DNA of 64,000 nt from the NCBI RefSeq assembly GCF_001500045.1, contig NZ_LQIX01000034.1, positions 248,001 to 312,000 of the forward strand, given 5' to 3'. Origin of the DNA: Mycobacterium sp. GA-1199. GTDB taxonomy: Bacteria > Actinomycetota > Actinomycetes > Mycobacteriales > Mycobacteriaceae. The translations under genes and the position numbers were made by a program. The notes under the pieces were generated by a model. The model made no database searches and had not been told where the DNA came from. It saw only the letters and a list, made by a program, of their open reading frames with translations. This document shows, piece by piece, positions 8,453-18,100 of the stretch (position 1 is the stretch's first letter; every line of letters begins with the position of its first letter).

Positions 8453-8960
8453 CGAACTCGTCGCCTTCATCGTCGAGCATCGTCTTGCCGCCGAATCGCT
8501 TCTGCAGCAGTGTGTCGTAGTGGTCAGCGTGGTCTGCAATGACGTCGATGGTAGCCATCAGTTGGTCAGATGAGAGGCCGCCATCAAAGATGAATAGTTC
8601 AGCGGACATCACGATCTGATTGTCCTCGGGGATGACAACGGTCTTTACGATGCGCGTCCTTTGATTGATCGAGTTGACTGCTCGATACACCTCTGGCCGC
8701 ATTGCAAAATCCTCTAGCAGCGGGGAGAAGATCTGGATGTGTGGGAAATCATCGTCGGCAACCCGCACGAAAACAACTGCGCTGCCGACTACGATAGGTA
8801 TATCGCCGTCGTCGTCGCGTTCGATGTTGTCGATCTCAAGTTCGCGTTTGAGCGTGTCCTCCAACCAATCGTTGAGCTCAAGCGCCTGACTTTGGCCGCT
8901 TGATCCAAATATCTTGCCGATGAGCGAGTTGGGCTGAGATCTTGGAGCGAACCGCGACAT
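8445..8960 (-). CDS. YbjN / type III secretion chaperone-like protein
   Basis: 171 residues from the ATG at 8960. The alternating pattern of a YbjN-like alpha/beta fold is visible: a helix with LNDWLEDTLKRELEI, strands IPIVVGSAVVFVRVA and FPHIQIFSPLL, then a helix with YRAVNSINQRTRIVKTVVIPE and VMSAELFIF. Such domains often act as peptide-binding chaperones and recur next to effector proteins. The tail is very acidic (DDEGDEFDV). It lies 33 nt after the HEPN-DUF499 gene and overlaps the protease start by 8 nt. Its role is probably to bind a partner in this operon, possibly keeping the protease inactive or presenting a substrate (inference). Confidence 0.75.
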   Translation of the reverse strand: MSRFAPRSQPNSLIGKIFGSSGQSQALELNDWLEDTLKRELEIDNIERDDDGDIPIVVGSAVVFVRVADDDFPHIQIFSPLLEDFAMRPEVYRAVNSINQRTRIVKTVVIPEDNQIVMSAELFIFDGGLSSDQLMATIDVIADHADHYDTLLQKRFGGKTMLDDEGDEFDV

Positions 8961-8993
8961 TTCAGCACTTCCCGTTCGTGAGATTGCAGGCGG

Positions 8994-11900
8994 TCACTCC
9001 GACTCGAACCCCGACTGATCGAACTTCAGCGTCTTCGCGTTCTCGGTCACCGTGCGGACTTTGTTCTCGTCGAATCCGGTTGAGTCGACGGCTTCGATCT
9101 CGATCTTCACGACGAGGTTGATCCCTTGGTCGCGGAGGTTGGCGATCACCTCATCGGCGATGTTTTTGAAGTCCATCGCGATCTTGTCCGAGCTGAGGGT
9201 CTTCACTCCATAAAACCGCGTGAACGCGATATCGGGGCGGGTTCCGGTTCCGGCGCCTGTCCCAGTTGTAGTCCGAGTCCCTGTGCCAGTGCCGGTTCCA
9301 GCTCCGGAGCCGGGATCAGTTACCTTTGGCGCCTCGTGCTGCCGTTGGTGGACTGCGACATCGGGACGCACGACGAGTAGCGAGTCTGCAGGGGCAGGTG
9401 GTGAGTTGGTATCCCCTGGAATCCACAGTCCGACATACCGTCCGGTGGCCTCGTCGAAGCCGGTTGCCAATGCGAAGGCGTCGGTTTCCCAGAGCATTGG
9501 AAGATCGAGGACGCCCTCGTCGAGCACCCGCCGGTCACGCAGCCGCGGCATATACGGGTACTGGCTGTACAGCTTCCACAGCTCGCCGAGGGATACGTGC
9601 CCGTCTTTCCAGATCTGCGGCACCTTGCCGATTGCCAGCCGAATCGTCGCCGCTGCCTGCCGCGTCGACAGATCACCATCGTTGCCAAGGCGACGTGAGA
9701 CCCGTTCCGCCAGTGCGGGGGACTGGCCTTCGACCTTCGTCTCACGGATGATGAAAGGCGCGCCGGCATCTGGTTGAGCCGGAACGAGCGCCCACATGAA
9801 GGTCTGCAGCAGTCGCGACGTGACCGTCTGGTCGGCCTGACTTTGGCGCTGACACGCCTGGTTCTTCTGATTCTGTGTCAGGTCGAGGTCCACCTCGTTG
9901 GCCAGCACATGCGCCCAGCCCAGGTAGTCCCGTGTCGCATACTCCAGTTCCTCGAGCCGCGCCTCATCGGCGGCCAAGAACACCAGCATGTTTCGGTTGC
10001 TACGGTTCGCAGTGCCCCGCTGCTCTGTCGCCTTGTGCGCGAAGTCCTTAGCCGGCGAGTCGGTCCCGCGCTTGTGTGCGACTTTCGGATGCAGGACGAC
10101 CAGCCGTGCCTCGTCGTTATCGGGGATGTCGGCATTGGATTCCGGGCATACGTGCACTCCCGCGAAATCGCCACGCGTCTTGGCCTGGTCCTGCAGGCGT
10201 CGGGCGATCTCGGCCCACACTTCCTCCTTGTGCAGGCGCTCGGCCTGATCCTTCGCGGTGCGAGTGATGTTGGCCTGCAGGTCATACCAGTACTTGCCCG
10301 AGCCTGAATAGAAGTAGGTAGCCCTGTCGCCGAGCTGGGTCAGTGCTGAGTGGAAGTTGCCCGGGACATCGCCGGGCACCGCGGTGCCAAGAAACACCCG
10401 CTGGGTCTCCAGCCCCTTCTGCGCAGACCCAATGGTCGGCGCTGCGCCGAAGAACACCGTTCTGGCGAGACGTTTGGTCAACGACCGCTGCCCGAACAGC
10501 GGCTTATCCTTATCGATCCGCGCCGGCTCAGAGTTCGGGCCATCGACATCGGCGTCGATGATCGCCTTCCACGAGTCCTGCAGATACTGCGTCAGTTCGG
10601 AATTCACGTTGGCTGTCGCCAGCGGAATAGAGCCAGGCATGATCAGAGGCGACGCGTCTTCGCCCGTCCACAGGGCGTGGATGACCGTGCTCATGAGCCG
10701 CAGCACGCCGCGGGTTCGTTGGAACCGCTCCAGTGACGACCACTCTTCGTAGAGGCGGTCGAATAGCTCGGGATGAATGGGGTAGGTGCGCTTGATTCGC
10801 TCCTCGTACGCGGAATCGCGCGATTCGCGGGGGAAGTCGTCGCTGTACTTGCGGTACATCTCGACATACGCGCGTGCGGTCGCTCCGATCGACGCGAGCG
10901 CCGCTGCATCGGGCTGTTTGAATAGTCGCTGCTTGACGATCTGGTAAGCCTCCGCCGACGAGGCGGGACGCCACTGATCCGCCACCCGGCGCACGACGTT
11001 CTGCAAGCGTTTGAGTGCCTCCAGCCCATGAGCGCCGCCGACTTCCTCGGCGTTGCCGACCACGATCGTGTCGTCGCCACTTTCCGAGGCCGGGATCGAG
11101 ATCACCAGCAGCACGCCGGACGTTCCCTTTGCGGCCTCCGTCAACGACTGCGCGAACGTGAACTGGTCGTCGAACGTGCCGCCGGCCAGATCATTTCGAC
11201 CGACGAGGGAACGGGCATAGGCGACCCACTCGTCGATCAGGATGACCGCGGGCGCGTAGGCGGCGAGCAGCTGATGCAGTGCCTTTCCGGGGTGCGTGCG
11301 GTCGGCATCAGCCTGGGCGACCATCGCATAGGCTTCCGCGCCACCGAGCTGCCAAGCGAGCTCACCCCAGATCGTGTTGACGTGGGTGCCGTCGTCCTTG
11401 GTGACACCGGAGGGGCTGAAATGGTTACCCACGATGGCGACTCGGTTGACGTCAACGCCCTTGTATCCGTTAGCGGTGAGCAGATCCTGGGTCTCCTGCG
11501 GGAACTCACCAACGGGAATGCCGGAGGCGACGTGCCACAACGCCAGCATCGAGTGGGTCTTGCCGCCGCCAAAGTTGGTCTGCAGGTTGATCACCGGCGG
11601 GGCGTTGTCGTCACCCGAGAGGCGACGGACAGCGCGGCCGATAAGGTCACTCAGGCCCTCGGTCAGATACGTACGTTTGAAGAACTCGACGGCGTCGGCG
11701 TAGCCGGCATCCTGTTCATCTCCGGATGCAACCTTGTAGAGGTCGGCGGCGAATTCCGAGGCGGCGAAGTTCCCGGTGGCGACGTCGTCGTGGGGTGGGA
11801 GCACCTCGCGCCAGGGCTTGAGGCCAGCGGCTTCGGGATTGTCGACCGCCGCCTTGAGAACCTTCTTGTCGTCCTTGTCCGCGGTGACCCGTCGGAGGTT

Positions 11901-12332
11901 CAGGCGGATGTTGCGGACTTCGTCGGCCTGCTCGGCGGCTCCGATGAGCCTCAGGAGGCGCTCGCCGGTGTCGAGCGCCCGGTAGGCATCGTCATCGGTG
12001 AAGGTGCCGTTGTGCGCCCACGTGTTGCGTACTTCTCGAAGTTCGATCGCGTACGACTCGCCGGCCTTGCCGAGTGTCTTGTTGAAGGGGTACCAGCCCT
12101 TCTTGAATCCTGCGGTGATGTTCGATTCGGTGAGGATGCGGAACTGAATCTGGGGGTCATGCGGGCTGTACGTCTTGTTGCTGGTCGCTCCGTCCTTGGC
12201 CTGCACCAGCTTTGGCCAGGCTGCACCAACAGCTGGGTCGCCTTGACCGATCACCATCGAGATGAAGTCATCCAGCGGTGGCGCGACGATCTCGAACATC
12301 CGGTTGATGCGGTCACGGTTGCTCAGTGCCAT
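8994..12332 (-). CDS. Swt1-type HEPN domain fused to DUF499 AAA+ ATPase
   Basis: 1112 residues from the ATG at 12332, one nucleotide after the DUF1156 stop. Residues ~1-130 resemble a Swt1-like HEPN domain with the RNase-type motif R-x4-H (RNTWAH, Arg102-His107). Residues ~180-1000 are a DUF499-type (COG1483-like) ATPase. It has Walker A NFGGGKTHS at 253-261, Walker B VILIDEW with Asp367-Glu368, and a long helical C-terminal half. A Gly/Thr low-complexity linker follows at ~1008-1031, then a final ~80-residue alpha/beta domain ending FDQSGFESE. DUF499 ATPases co-occur with DUF1156 methylases and helicases in defence islands. Here the HEPN motif suggests a built-in RNA-cleaving effector gated by the ATPase (inference). 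Confidence 0.88.
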   Translation of the reverse strand: MALSNRDRINRMFEIVAPPLDDFISMVIGQGDPAVGAAWPKLVQAKDGATSNKTYSPHDPQIQFRILTESNITAGFKKGWYPFNKTLGKAGESYAIELREVRNTWAHNGTFTDDDAYRALDTGERLLRLIGAAEQADEVRNIRLNLRRVTADKDDKKVLKAAVDNPEAAGLKPWREVLPPHDDVATGNFAASEFAADLYKVASGDEQDAGYADAVEFFKRTYLTEGLSDLIGRAVRRLSGDDNAPPVINLQTNFGGGKTHSMLALWHVASGIPVGEFPQETQDLLTANGYKGVDVNRVAIVGNHFSPSGVTKDDGTHVNTIWGELAWQLGGAEAYAMVAQADADRTHPGKALHQLLAAYAPAVILIDEWVAYARSLVGRNDLAGGTFDDQFTFAQSLTEAAKGTSGVLLVISIPASESGDDTIVVGNAEEVGGAHGLEALKRLQNVVRRVADQWRPASSAEAYQIVKQRLFKQPDAAALASIGATARAYVEMYRKYSDDFPRESRDSAYEERIKRTYPIHPELFDRLYEEWSSLERFQRTRGVLRLMSTVIHALWTGEDASPLIMPGSIPLATANVNSELTQYLQDSWKAIIDADVDGPNSEPARIDKDKPLFGQRSLTKRLARTVFFGAAPTIGSAQKGLETQRVFLGTAVPGDVPGNFHSALTQLGDRATYFYSGSGKYWYDLQANITRTAKDQAERLHKEEVWAEIARRLQDQAKTRGDFAGVHVCPESNADIPDNDEARLVVLHPKVAHKRGTDSPAKDFAHKATEQRGTANRSNRNMLVFLAADEARLEELEYATRDYLGWAHVLANEVDLDLTQNQKNQACQRQSQADQTVTSRLLQTFMWALVPAQPDAGAPFIIRETKVEGQSPALAERVSRRLGNDGDLSTRQAAATIRLAIGKVPQIWKDGHVSLGELWKLYSQYPYMPRLRDRRVLDEGVLDLPMLWETDAFALATGFDEATGRYVGLWIPGDTNSPPAPADSLLVVRPDVAVHQRQHEAPKVTDPGSGAGTGTGTGTRTTTGTGAGTGTRPDIAFTRFYGVKTLSSDKIAMDFKNIADEVIANLRDQGINLVVKIEIEAVDSTGFDENKVRTVTENAKTLKFDQSGFESE

Positions 12333-12333
12333 G

Positions 12334-15102
12334 TCAATCGTCCTCGTCGTTGAAGTCGAAGGAGCCTTGCGCGGTATTTGATTGATTCTGTGAGCGTGCG
12401 GCGTCAAGGATCTCGGGCCAGCTGGTGACAAGGTTGTTGAAGCTCAGCGCATCCTTGGTCCACCCACTTGACTCGGCGATTCGGAAGAGTAGATGCGCCA
12501 ACTCCTTGACTAGGTCTCCGTCGACCGCACTGTCGGGCCGGCTGAGTGCAGCCTCCAAGAAGTCGCCAGTAGCTGAAATACCGTCACGTTCCAGGAGTTT
12601 GATGAGATGGTGTAGCGCTTCCCAATTACTCGTGCGGAGGTCGCCGAGAACGTCGTATGTCCAGCTCAGGTCGGCTGGCTTAATCAACTGCACCTTGCCG
12701 GCGCGCGAAGTGAGTATCCCGTCACGGTCCATTGTGTCGACGGCGGTGTTCAGGGCACGTGCGAGGTTATCCGCGTCGCCGAACTTGCCAGTGCCATATC
12801 CGTGTTGGCGATACCAGGCGATCGCAAACCGTGAAGTCGCGTCGAAGTCACCTTCTTGCTCGTTGAGGACCTTGTCGAGAATCTCATTGATCCGGGCCAA
12901 AGCAGAGCGCACGGTCATCCTGGACCCGTCACTCTCGATCACCGCGCCGTAGCGGCTATACACCGCCATGCCGGGCCCAATTGAAGCCTGTGGCAGGTCC
13001 ACCGGTGCTACGCGGCCTTCCTGGAGTCGCCTTACGGCATCCGGCAGTTCAGCCTCAAGGGCGGCGATAAAGCCACGCCTATCGGCTGTCGGCGCTGTCG
13101 TGGACCGCGGTCGCAGTGATAACACGATCGATGACGCGAGTGCATTCATGCCACTCGCCATCATTCGGTTAGCCATCTCACTACGCATTGGCCAGGTTGA
13201 TGTGATTTCCCACCCCGACTCGATCATGCCGTCGAGCAGGGTCTCCCATCCGGTAGATACCCTGGCATCTTCGCTGGCCTCCGTTTGCTTGAAGGCGTAG
13301 TAGACGGTGATCAGTGCCTCCTCGGAGGATGACTCACGTGCGCTAGCAAAGACCCGCCGGAACCCCCCTTCGAAGAAGGTCCGCGCAGCATCCTTACCAC
13401 CATGGCGGTATGCATTGGCAACCAGCTCCTCGGCCTTCGGAACGAGGACGGTCGACAGTAGGTCTGGGTATATGCGTTTCAACGACCGCCTGAGCCAGAC
13501 GTAGAAGAAGTCTGAAAGGTCGGAATATCCGATGTTGTCGTAGTACGGCGGGTCGGTGCTTACAACCATGCCCCGGTACGACCTCGAGGCAGCATCCTTC
13601 TGACTTGCTTCGCCAGTGCCAGTCCTAGGGGTGAACTGAACAGCCTCCGCTGTCCACTCGATCTGGCTAAGGAAGTTGCCGGTCGACTCGGAAAAAGGCG
13701 ACGACTCGGCGTAATCCCACGTCATCGGAATTGCCTGGCGGCCGAACGTATTGCGGATCTTTGAAGCGGAAGCATCCCAGCTTGCGATCGTCGAGGATCT
13801 ATCGGCTGCTCGGCTCACGCCGAGACCCAGATAGGTTGCTACTGCGTTGCTGTAACCCTCTGATCCTCCGTCCATTAGCACGCGTTCGCGCGCCTCCATG
13901 ACGAGGTCACTGAATGTGGTCAGCGCGACCAACTGACGATTCATAAAAAGATCGGTGAACTCGGTTAGTCCGTATGTCGGCGCCTTGAGGTCTCTCGGGT
14001 AATACCCCAGAGAGCCAACAACCGATACCTCCGGCGGTTCAACTACGGATGCTGCCTCGTGTTCCGGATTCGGTGGTAGGAACACTCGCTGGCGTGTTCC
14101 TTCAGCGACAATCGCCATTAGTTGAGCGCCAATCATCTTGGCGCGGCCGGCTTCTCGTATGTAGCTTAAGGGCACCGAGGCAGCGCAAGCGACGCATACT
14201 GCACCAGTTCGGCCGACGGTTCCCTCATTCACTCGTGGTGGCGTCTGGCGTAGATCACGGCCGATTCCGAAGGTGACGCGAGACTTTGAAGGATCGGTTG
14301 CATTGTGCTGGACGGTTGGAACGACATACGCCTCTTTGCTCTTCCTCCTACTTAGCCACCAGCTTCCCACTAAAGGCATCTCGATACCGCAAGCAGGGTT
14401 AGGGCACCTAACAGTGCGCGTCCAGACCCACGCAATGACGGTCGCTTTGGATCCATCCGACAACGTGGCCTTTGGGTAGAGGTGGCCAATGCGTTTCTTC
14501 GCTTCGTCACGCATCCAGGCTCCGTAGGCGCGGACGTCCGCCGCAAGTCCTTCAGCGCCTTTCCAGTCGCGGATCTCCGATTCCGCGAGGCCGGGAAAGA
14601 CTGGCGGTTGATCGCGATACTTTGGGGGAATTTCGATGAGCGCCTTATTAATGAGCACCGCAACAGGATTCAAGTCTGACGCATGTGCTTCCAAGCCGAG
14701 ACGTTGCGCCTCCAGCGGGATCGTGCCACCGCCGGCGAACGGGTCGAGGATTGGAGGTGGATTTCCGTCGGTTGACTTGAGAATCTCCGCACGTGCCTCC
14801 GCAAGCAACTTTTCGTCGCGGACGTTCTCCCACACGACCAGCCGCTCAATTAATGCGTGTAACCGCTCGCGTTCCTTGCGCTGTAACTCCTCGGTGGGGA
14901 ACTCATCTGGCCGCGACGATGGATCGTCGACCAGTTGCGCGAACAGGACGGCCCGTGCGGCAGCAAGCGGCCTTCGCGCCCACCACAAGTGCAGGGTGGA
15001 CGGATGCCCGTGCCGAATCGACTTCTCCCGCGCCGACTCTCGGTTGATCGCCTCCAGCGGAAGGGCCACCTCGATCAGCTTGCGCTTGTACGGCTGATTC
15101 AT
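12334..15102 (-). CDS. DUF1156-type adenine-specific DNA methylase with zinc ribbon
   Basis: 922 residues from the ATG at 15102, which shares one base with the stop of the helicase gene. The N-terminus KRKLIEVALPLEAINRESAREKS followed by HPSTLHLWWARRPL is the DUF1156 signature. The SAM-binding motif DPFAGGGTIPLEA is near residue 121 and the catalytic DPPYYDN near 518. Between them lie two CxnC pairs (CPNPACG near 230, CVAC near 300) forming a zinc ribbon, as in COG1743. The order motif I then DPPY fits N6-adenine (or N4-cytosine) amino-methylation. It probably marks host DNA for the system encoded by the operon. The target motif cannot be read from sequence. Confidence 0.92.
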   Translation of the reverse strand: MNQPYKRKLIEVALPLEAINRESAREKSIRHGHPSTLHLWWARRPLAAARAVLFAQLVDDPSSRPDEFPTEELQRKERERLHALIERLVVWENVRDEKLLAEARAEILKSTDGNPPPILDPFAGGGTIPLEAQRLGLEAHASDLNPVAVLINKALIEIPPKYRDQPPVFPGLAESEIRDWKGAEGLAADVRAYGAWMRDEAKKRIGHLYPKATLSDGSKATVIAWVWTRTVRCPNPACGIEMPLVGSWWLSRRKSKEAYVVPTVQHNATDPSKSRVTFGIGRDLRQTPPRVNEGTVGRTGAVCVACAASVPLSYIREAGRAKMIGAQLMAIVAEGTRQRVFLPPNPEHEAASVVEPPEVSVVGSLGYYPRDLKAPTYGLTEFTDLFMNRQLVALTTFSDLVMEARERVLMDGGSEGYSNAVATYLGLGVSRAADRSSTIASWDASASKIRNTFGRQAIPMTWDYAESSPFSESTGNFLSQIEWTAEAVQFTPRTGTGEASQKDAASRSYRGMVVSTDPPYYDNIGYSDLSDFFYVWLRRSLKRIYPDLLSTVLVPKAEELVANAYRHGGKDAARTFFEGGFRRVFASARESSSEEALITVYYAFKQTEASEDARVSTGWETLLDGMIESGWEITSTWPMRSEMANRMMASGMNALASSIVLSLRPRSTTAPTADRRGFIAALEAELPDAVRRLQEGRVAPVDLPQASIGPGMAVYSRYGAVIESDGSRMTVRSALARINEILDKVLNEQEGDFDATSRFAIAWYRQHGYGTGKFGDADNLARALNTAVDTMDRDGILTSRAGKVQLIKPADLSWTYDVLGDLRTSNWEALHHLIKLLERDGISATGDFLEAALSRPDSAVDGDLVKELAHLLFRIAESSGWTKDALSFNNLVTSWPEILDAARSQNQSNTAQGSFDFNDEDD

Positions 15103-18100
15103 CAGAACGGATTCACTCCCTTTGCCCACGTCTTGTCCCAGTCGCCTCGGATGCCGGTGGCCTCAAAATCACCGAGGTCGGTGTTCGCGAACGGGTTGTC
15201 GAGATACCGCACCTCGTCGTACTGCGGACCGCGCGGGTCGACTCGAACAAGCGCCAACCGGTAGCGGGGGGCCGCGTTCTTTCCGACCATCACCTCGTTG
15301 TGCGTGACGAAGAAATCCTTCGCCCCATCGACTCGAGCCTTCACCTCGATGCGGTACGTGTCGCCGCTCGGCGCCGTCGACAAGATGTCGAAACCTTTGT
15401 TGTTGTAGGCCTGTTCAACCGGCTTTCGCCCGAGTTCACGCTCCCGCGCCATCACCAACTCGACGCCCCGACGCTCCACCTCTTTGGTTTCCTTCGCGTG
15501 TATCGGCGCGTTAGCAGGCAGGTCCCCTTCCAGCATCGCCACCGGCAGCACCAGCGCTGCGGTCACGATTCGCGGCGGCTTGGTCGACATCAGCGCCTGC
15601 TTGTCCAGCACCTGCAACCGCTTGTGCAGCCGCGCGTCGAGGTCGACCGCCTTGCGGTTGAGGCTTTCGGCCGACTCTTTCGGTTTCTCGCCGGCCTGCT
15701 CCTTCTCAGCTGCCACGGCCGCGTCCAACAGCAGCCGGTCCCGTTCGCTCTCAAGGCGTTTCGTGACGAGTTCACGCGTCTTGGTCAGTTCAGCGGCCCG
15801 ACGGGGCTGAACTTCTGCGAGGTACTCCGGCAGCTGTGACGTGATGAACCAGCTGATGGTGCGGTCTTCGGCTTCGCTGAGCCACGGGAGTTGGCGCGCT
15901 GCCGCGACGGCGGCTGTCTCCGGTGCCGCGACGCAGTCGAGATACGGGGCCGGCCCGCCCGGTGTGACGGTGCCGAATTCGTCGACGTACGCGTAGCCGA
16001 ACCGCCGCGACACCGCGGCGCCGGTAGCGTCGGCGACTTCCTCGACCACACCTACCAACAGGTGCGGTTTCTCTAGTGTCGATGACACGAGCACTGTCCC
16101 GCTGTTGAGCGTGCCGCCGAAACGGCGGATCGCCTCGTCCATGACGGCGTCGTGCAACGGGTGGCCGGGTGCGAGAAGGTCCGCGCGGGCCGTGTCGTCC
16201 GAATGGACGTGCTCCAGGTCGAAGCTCACGCGATCGTACTTGGTGGCGATCGGTTGATACTTGCTCGCCCTCAGTTGTGCTGGGACATTGGCGATCTCAT
16301 ATCGGCCCCGCTCGCGCTTGGCGATCCGGCCTCCCAGACGGGTGAACGCGGCCTTGAACGCCAGCTCGATATAGTGCGGCTGAAGTCGCCGGGCTCGCGC
16401 TTCGTCCATCGCGGCACGCAGCTTGGCTAGATCGGCGTCGGCCAGGTTGTCAGACGCGAGCGCACGTTCGTCGAGCAGCTCCTTGAGCCCGTCGGCGACC
16501 TTGTGGTCAATCACTTCGTGCATCTTGGCCTTGACATCGTCGCGCTCGCCGTACCGGATCGCATTGAGCAGCAGGTCGCGAAGCGGCGTTTCACTGAACG
16601 CCTCGCCCAGGACATCGAAAACCTTGCCGCCGTACGCCTTTCGCTGTTCCTCGATCTTGGTCAGCAGGCGTACGAAGACCTCACCCTCGCGGGTGTTGCT
16701 GGCGACGATGTTCCATAGCCGGCAGACCTCTTCCTGTCCGATCCGGTGGATACGGCCGAAGCGCTGCTCGATGCGGTTGGGATTCCACGGCAGGTCGTAG
16801 TTCACCATCAGGTGGGCGGCCTGCAGGTTCAGTCCCTCGCCGGCTGCGTCGGTGGCAAGCAGGATCTGGCAGTCACGGTTCTTGGTGAACTCCTCGGTGA
16901 TCATCCGGCGCTCACCGCGGCGGACACCCCCGTGAATCGAGCGCACGGCGTCGGGTCTGCCGAGCAGCGAACGAATCCGGCTGGCCAGGTACTCCAAGGT
17001 GTCGCGATGCTCGGTGAAGATGATGAGCTTGCGCGGCCACCCGTTCGCGTCGACCGTGAGCGCCTCGTCCTGGAGGATTTTGCTCAGCTCCGCCCACTTG
17101 CGGTCGGTGCCCGAATCGCGGACCTGCTTAGCCACCTTGGTGAGCTCGGCCAGCTCGAGGAGTTCGGCGTCGAGTTCCTCGACGGTCTGCGCCGCCGTCG
17201 CCGCGTCGAGCAGTTCTTCTTCGAGCTCTTCGAGCTCCTCGCTGTTGTAGTCATCGGCGTCGACCCCGTCGATGTCGACCGTGGGCTCCTTGTCGCGGTA
17301 GGTGCCGTTGAGGATTTCCTGCTTCTTACGCTCGAGCCGGTCGGTGCGGCGCACCAGGCTCTTGTAGATCGCCTCGGGGCTCGACGCGAGACGGCGCTGA
17401 AGAACGGTGAGTGCGAAGCCGACGGTGTTCCTGCGCTTGCCGCCCACCCGGTCGGCGCGGTTCATGCCCTCACGGACGTAGGCGGTCACCTGCTCGTAGA
17501 GGCTGTACTCGAGCTCGGTGAGCTCGTAGGGCACGGTTTCGGCGATCCGCTCGGGGAAGAGCTTCTTGCCCTCGAACGTGAGCAGATCCTCCTTGACCAT
17601 GCGCCGCATGATTCCGCTGGTGTCGGCGGTCTTGGTGCGTTTGCCCTCGAATCGGTCGCGATCGAGCAGTGTGAGGAAGAGTTGGAAGTCCTCTTCCTTG
17701 CCGGAGTGTGGCGTGGCCGTCATCAGCAGGAGGTGACGGGTGATGCGGCCCAGCAGCTCGCCGAGCTGGAAGCGCTTGGTCTTTTCGAGTTTGCCGCCGA
17801 AGTAGTGGGCGCCCATCCGGTGGGCCTCGTCGATGATGACGAGGTCCCACTCCGTCTCCTTCAGCTGAGCTTGCAGCTCCTCGTTGCGGGACAGCTGATC
17901 CATGCGGGCGATCAGCAGGGGGTTCGTCTCGAAGACGTTGAGGTTGACGTTGGCATCGATGAGCTGGTTGGTCAGCAGGTCGAAGCGCAGGCCGAACTTG
18001 AAGTAGAGCTCGTCCTGCCACTGTTCCACGAGGCCACCGGGGGCGACGATCAGGCATTGCCTGACGTCGTCGCGCAGGAGCAGTTCTTTGATGTACAGGC

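Noticed and set aside
9240..9310. Repeat-like CCGGTTCC/GTGCCGG-rich stretch
   Set aside because: It encodes the Gly/Thr linker of the DUF499 protein in frame, so it is coding low complexity, not a CRISPR or satellite repeat.
11028..12353. 441-codon plus-strand open frame opposite the DUF499 gene
   Set aside because: It lies antisense to a well-supported ATPase; high-GC DNA leaves such mirror frames open. No domain is recognisable.
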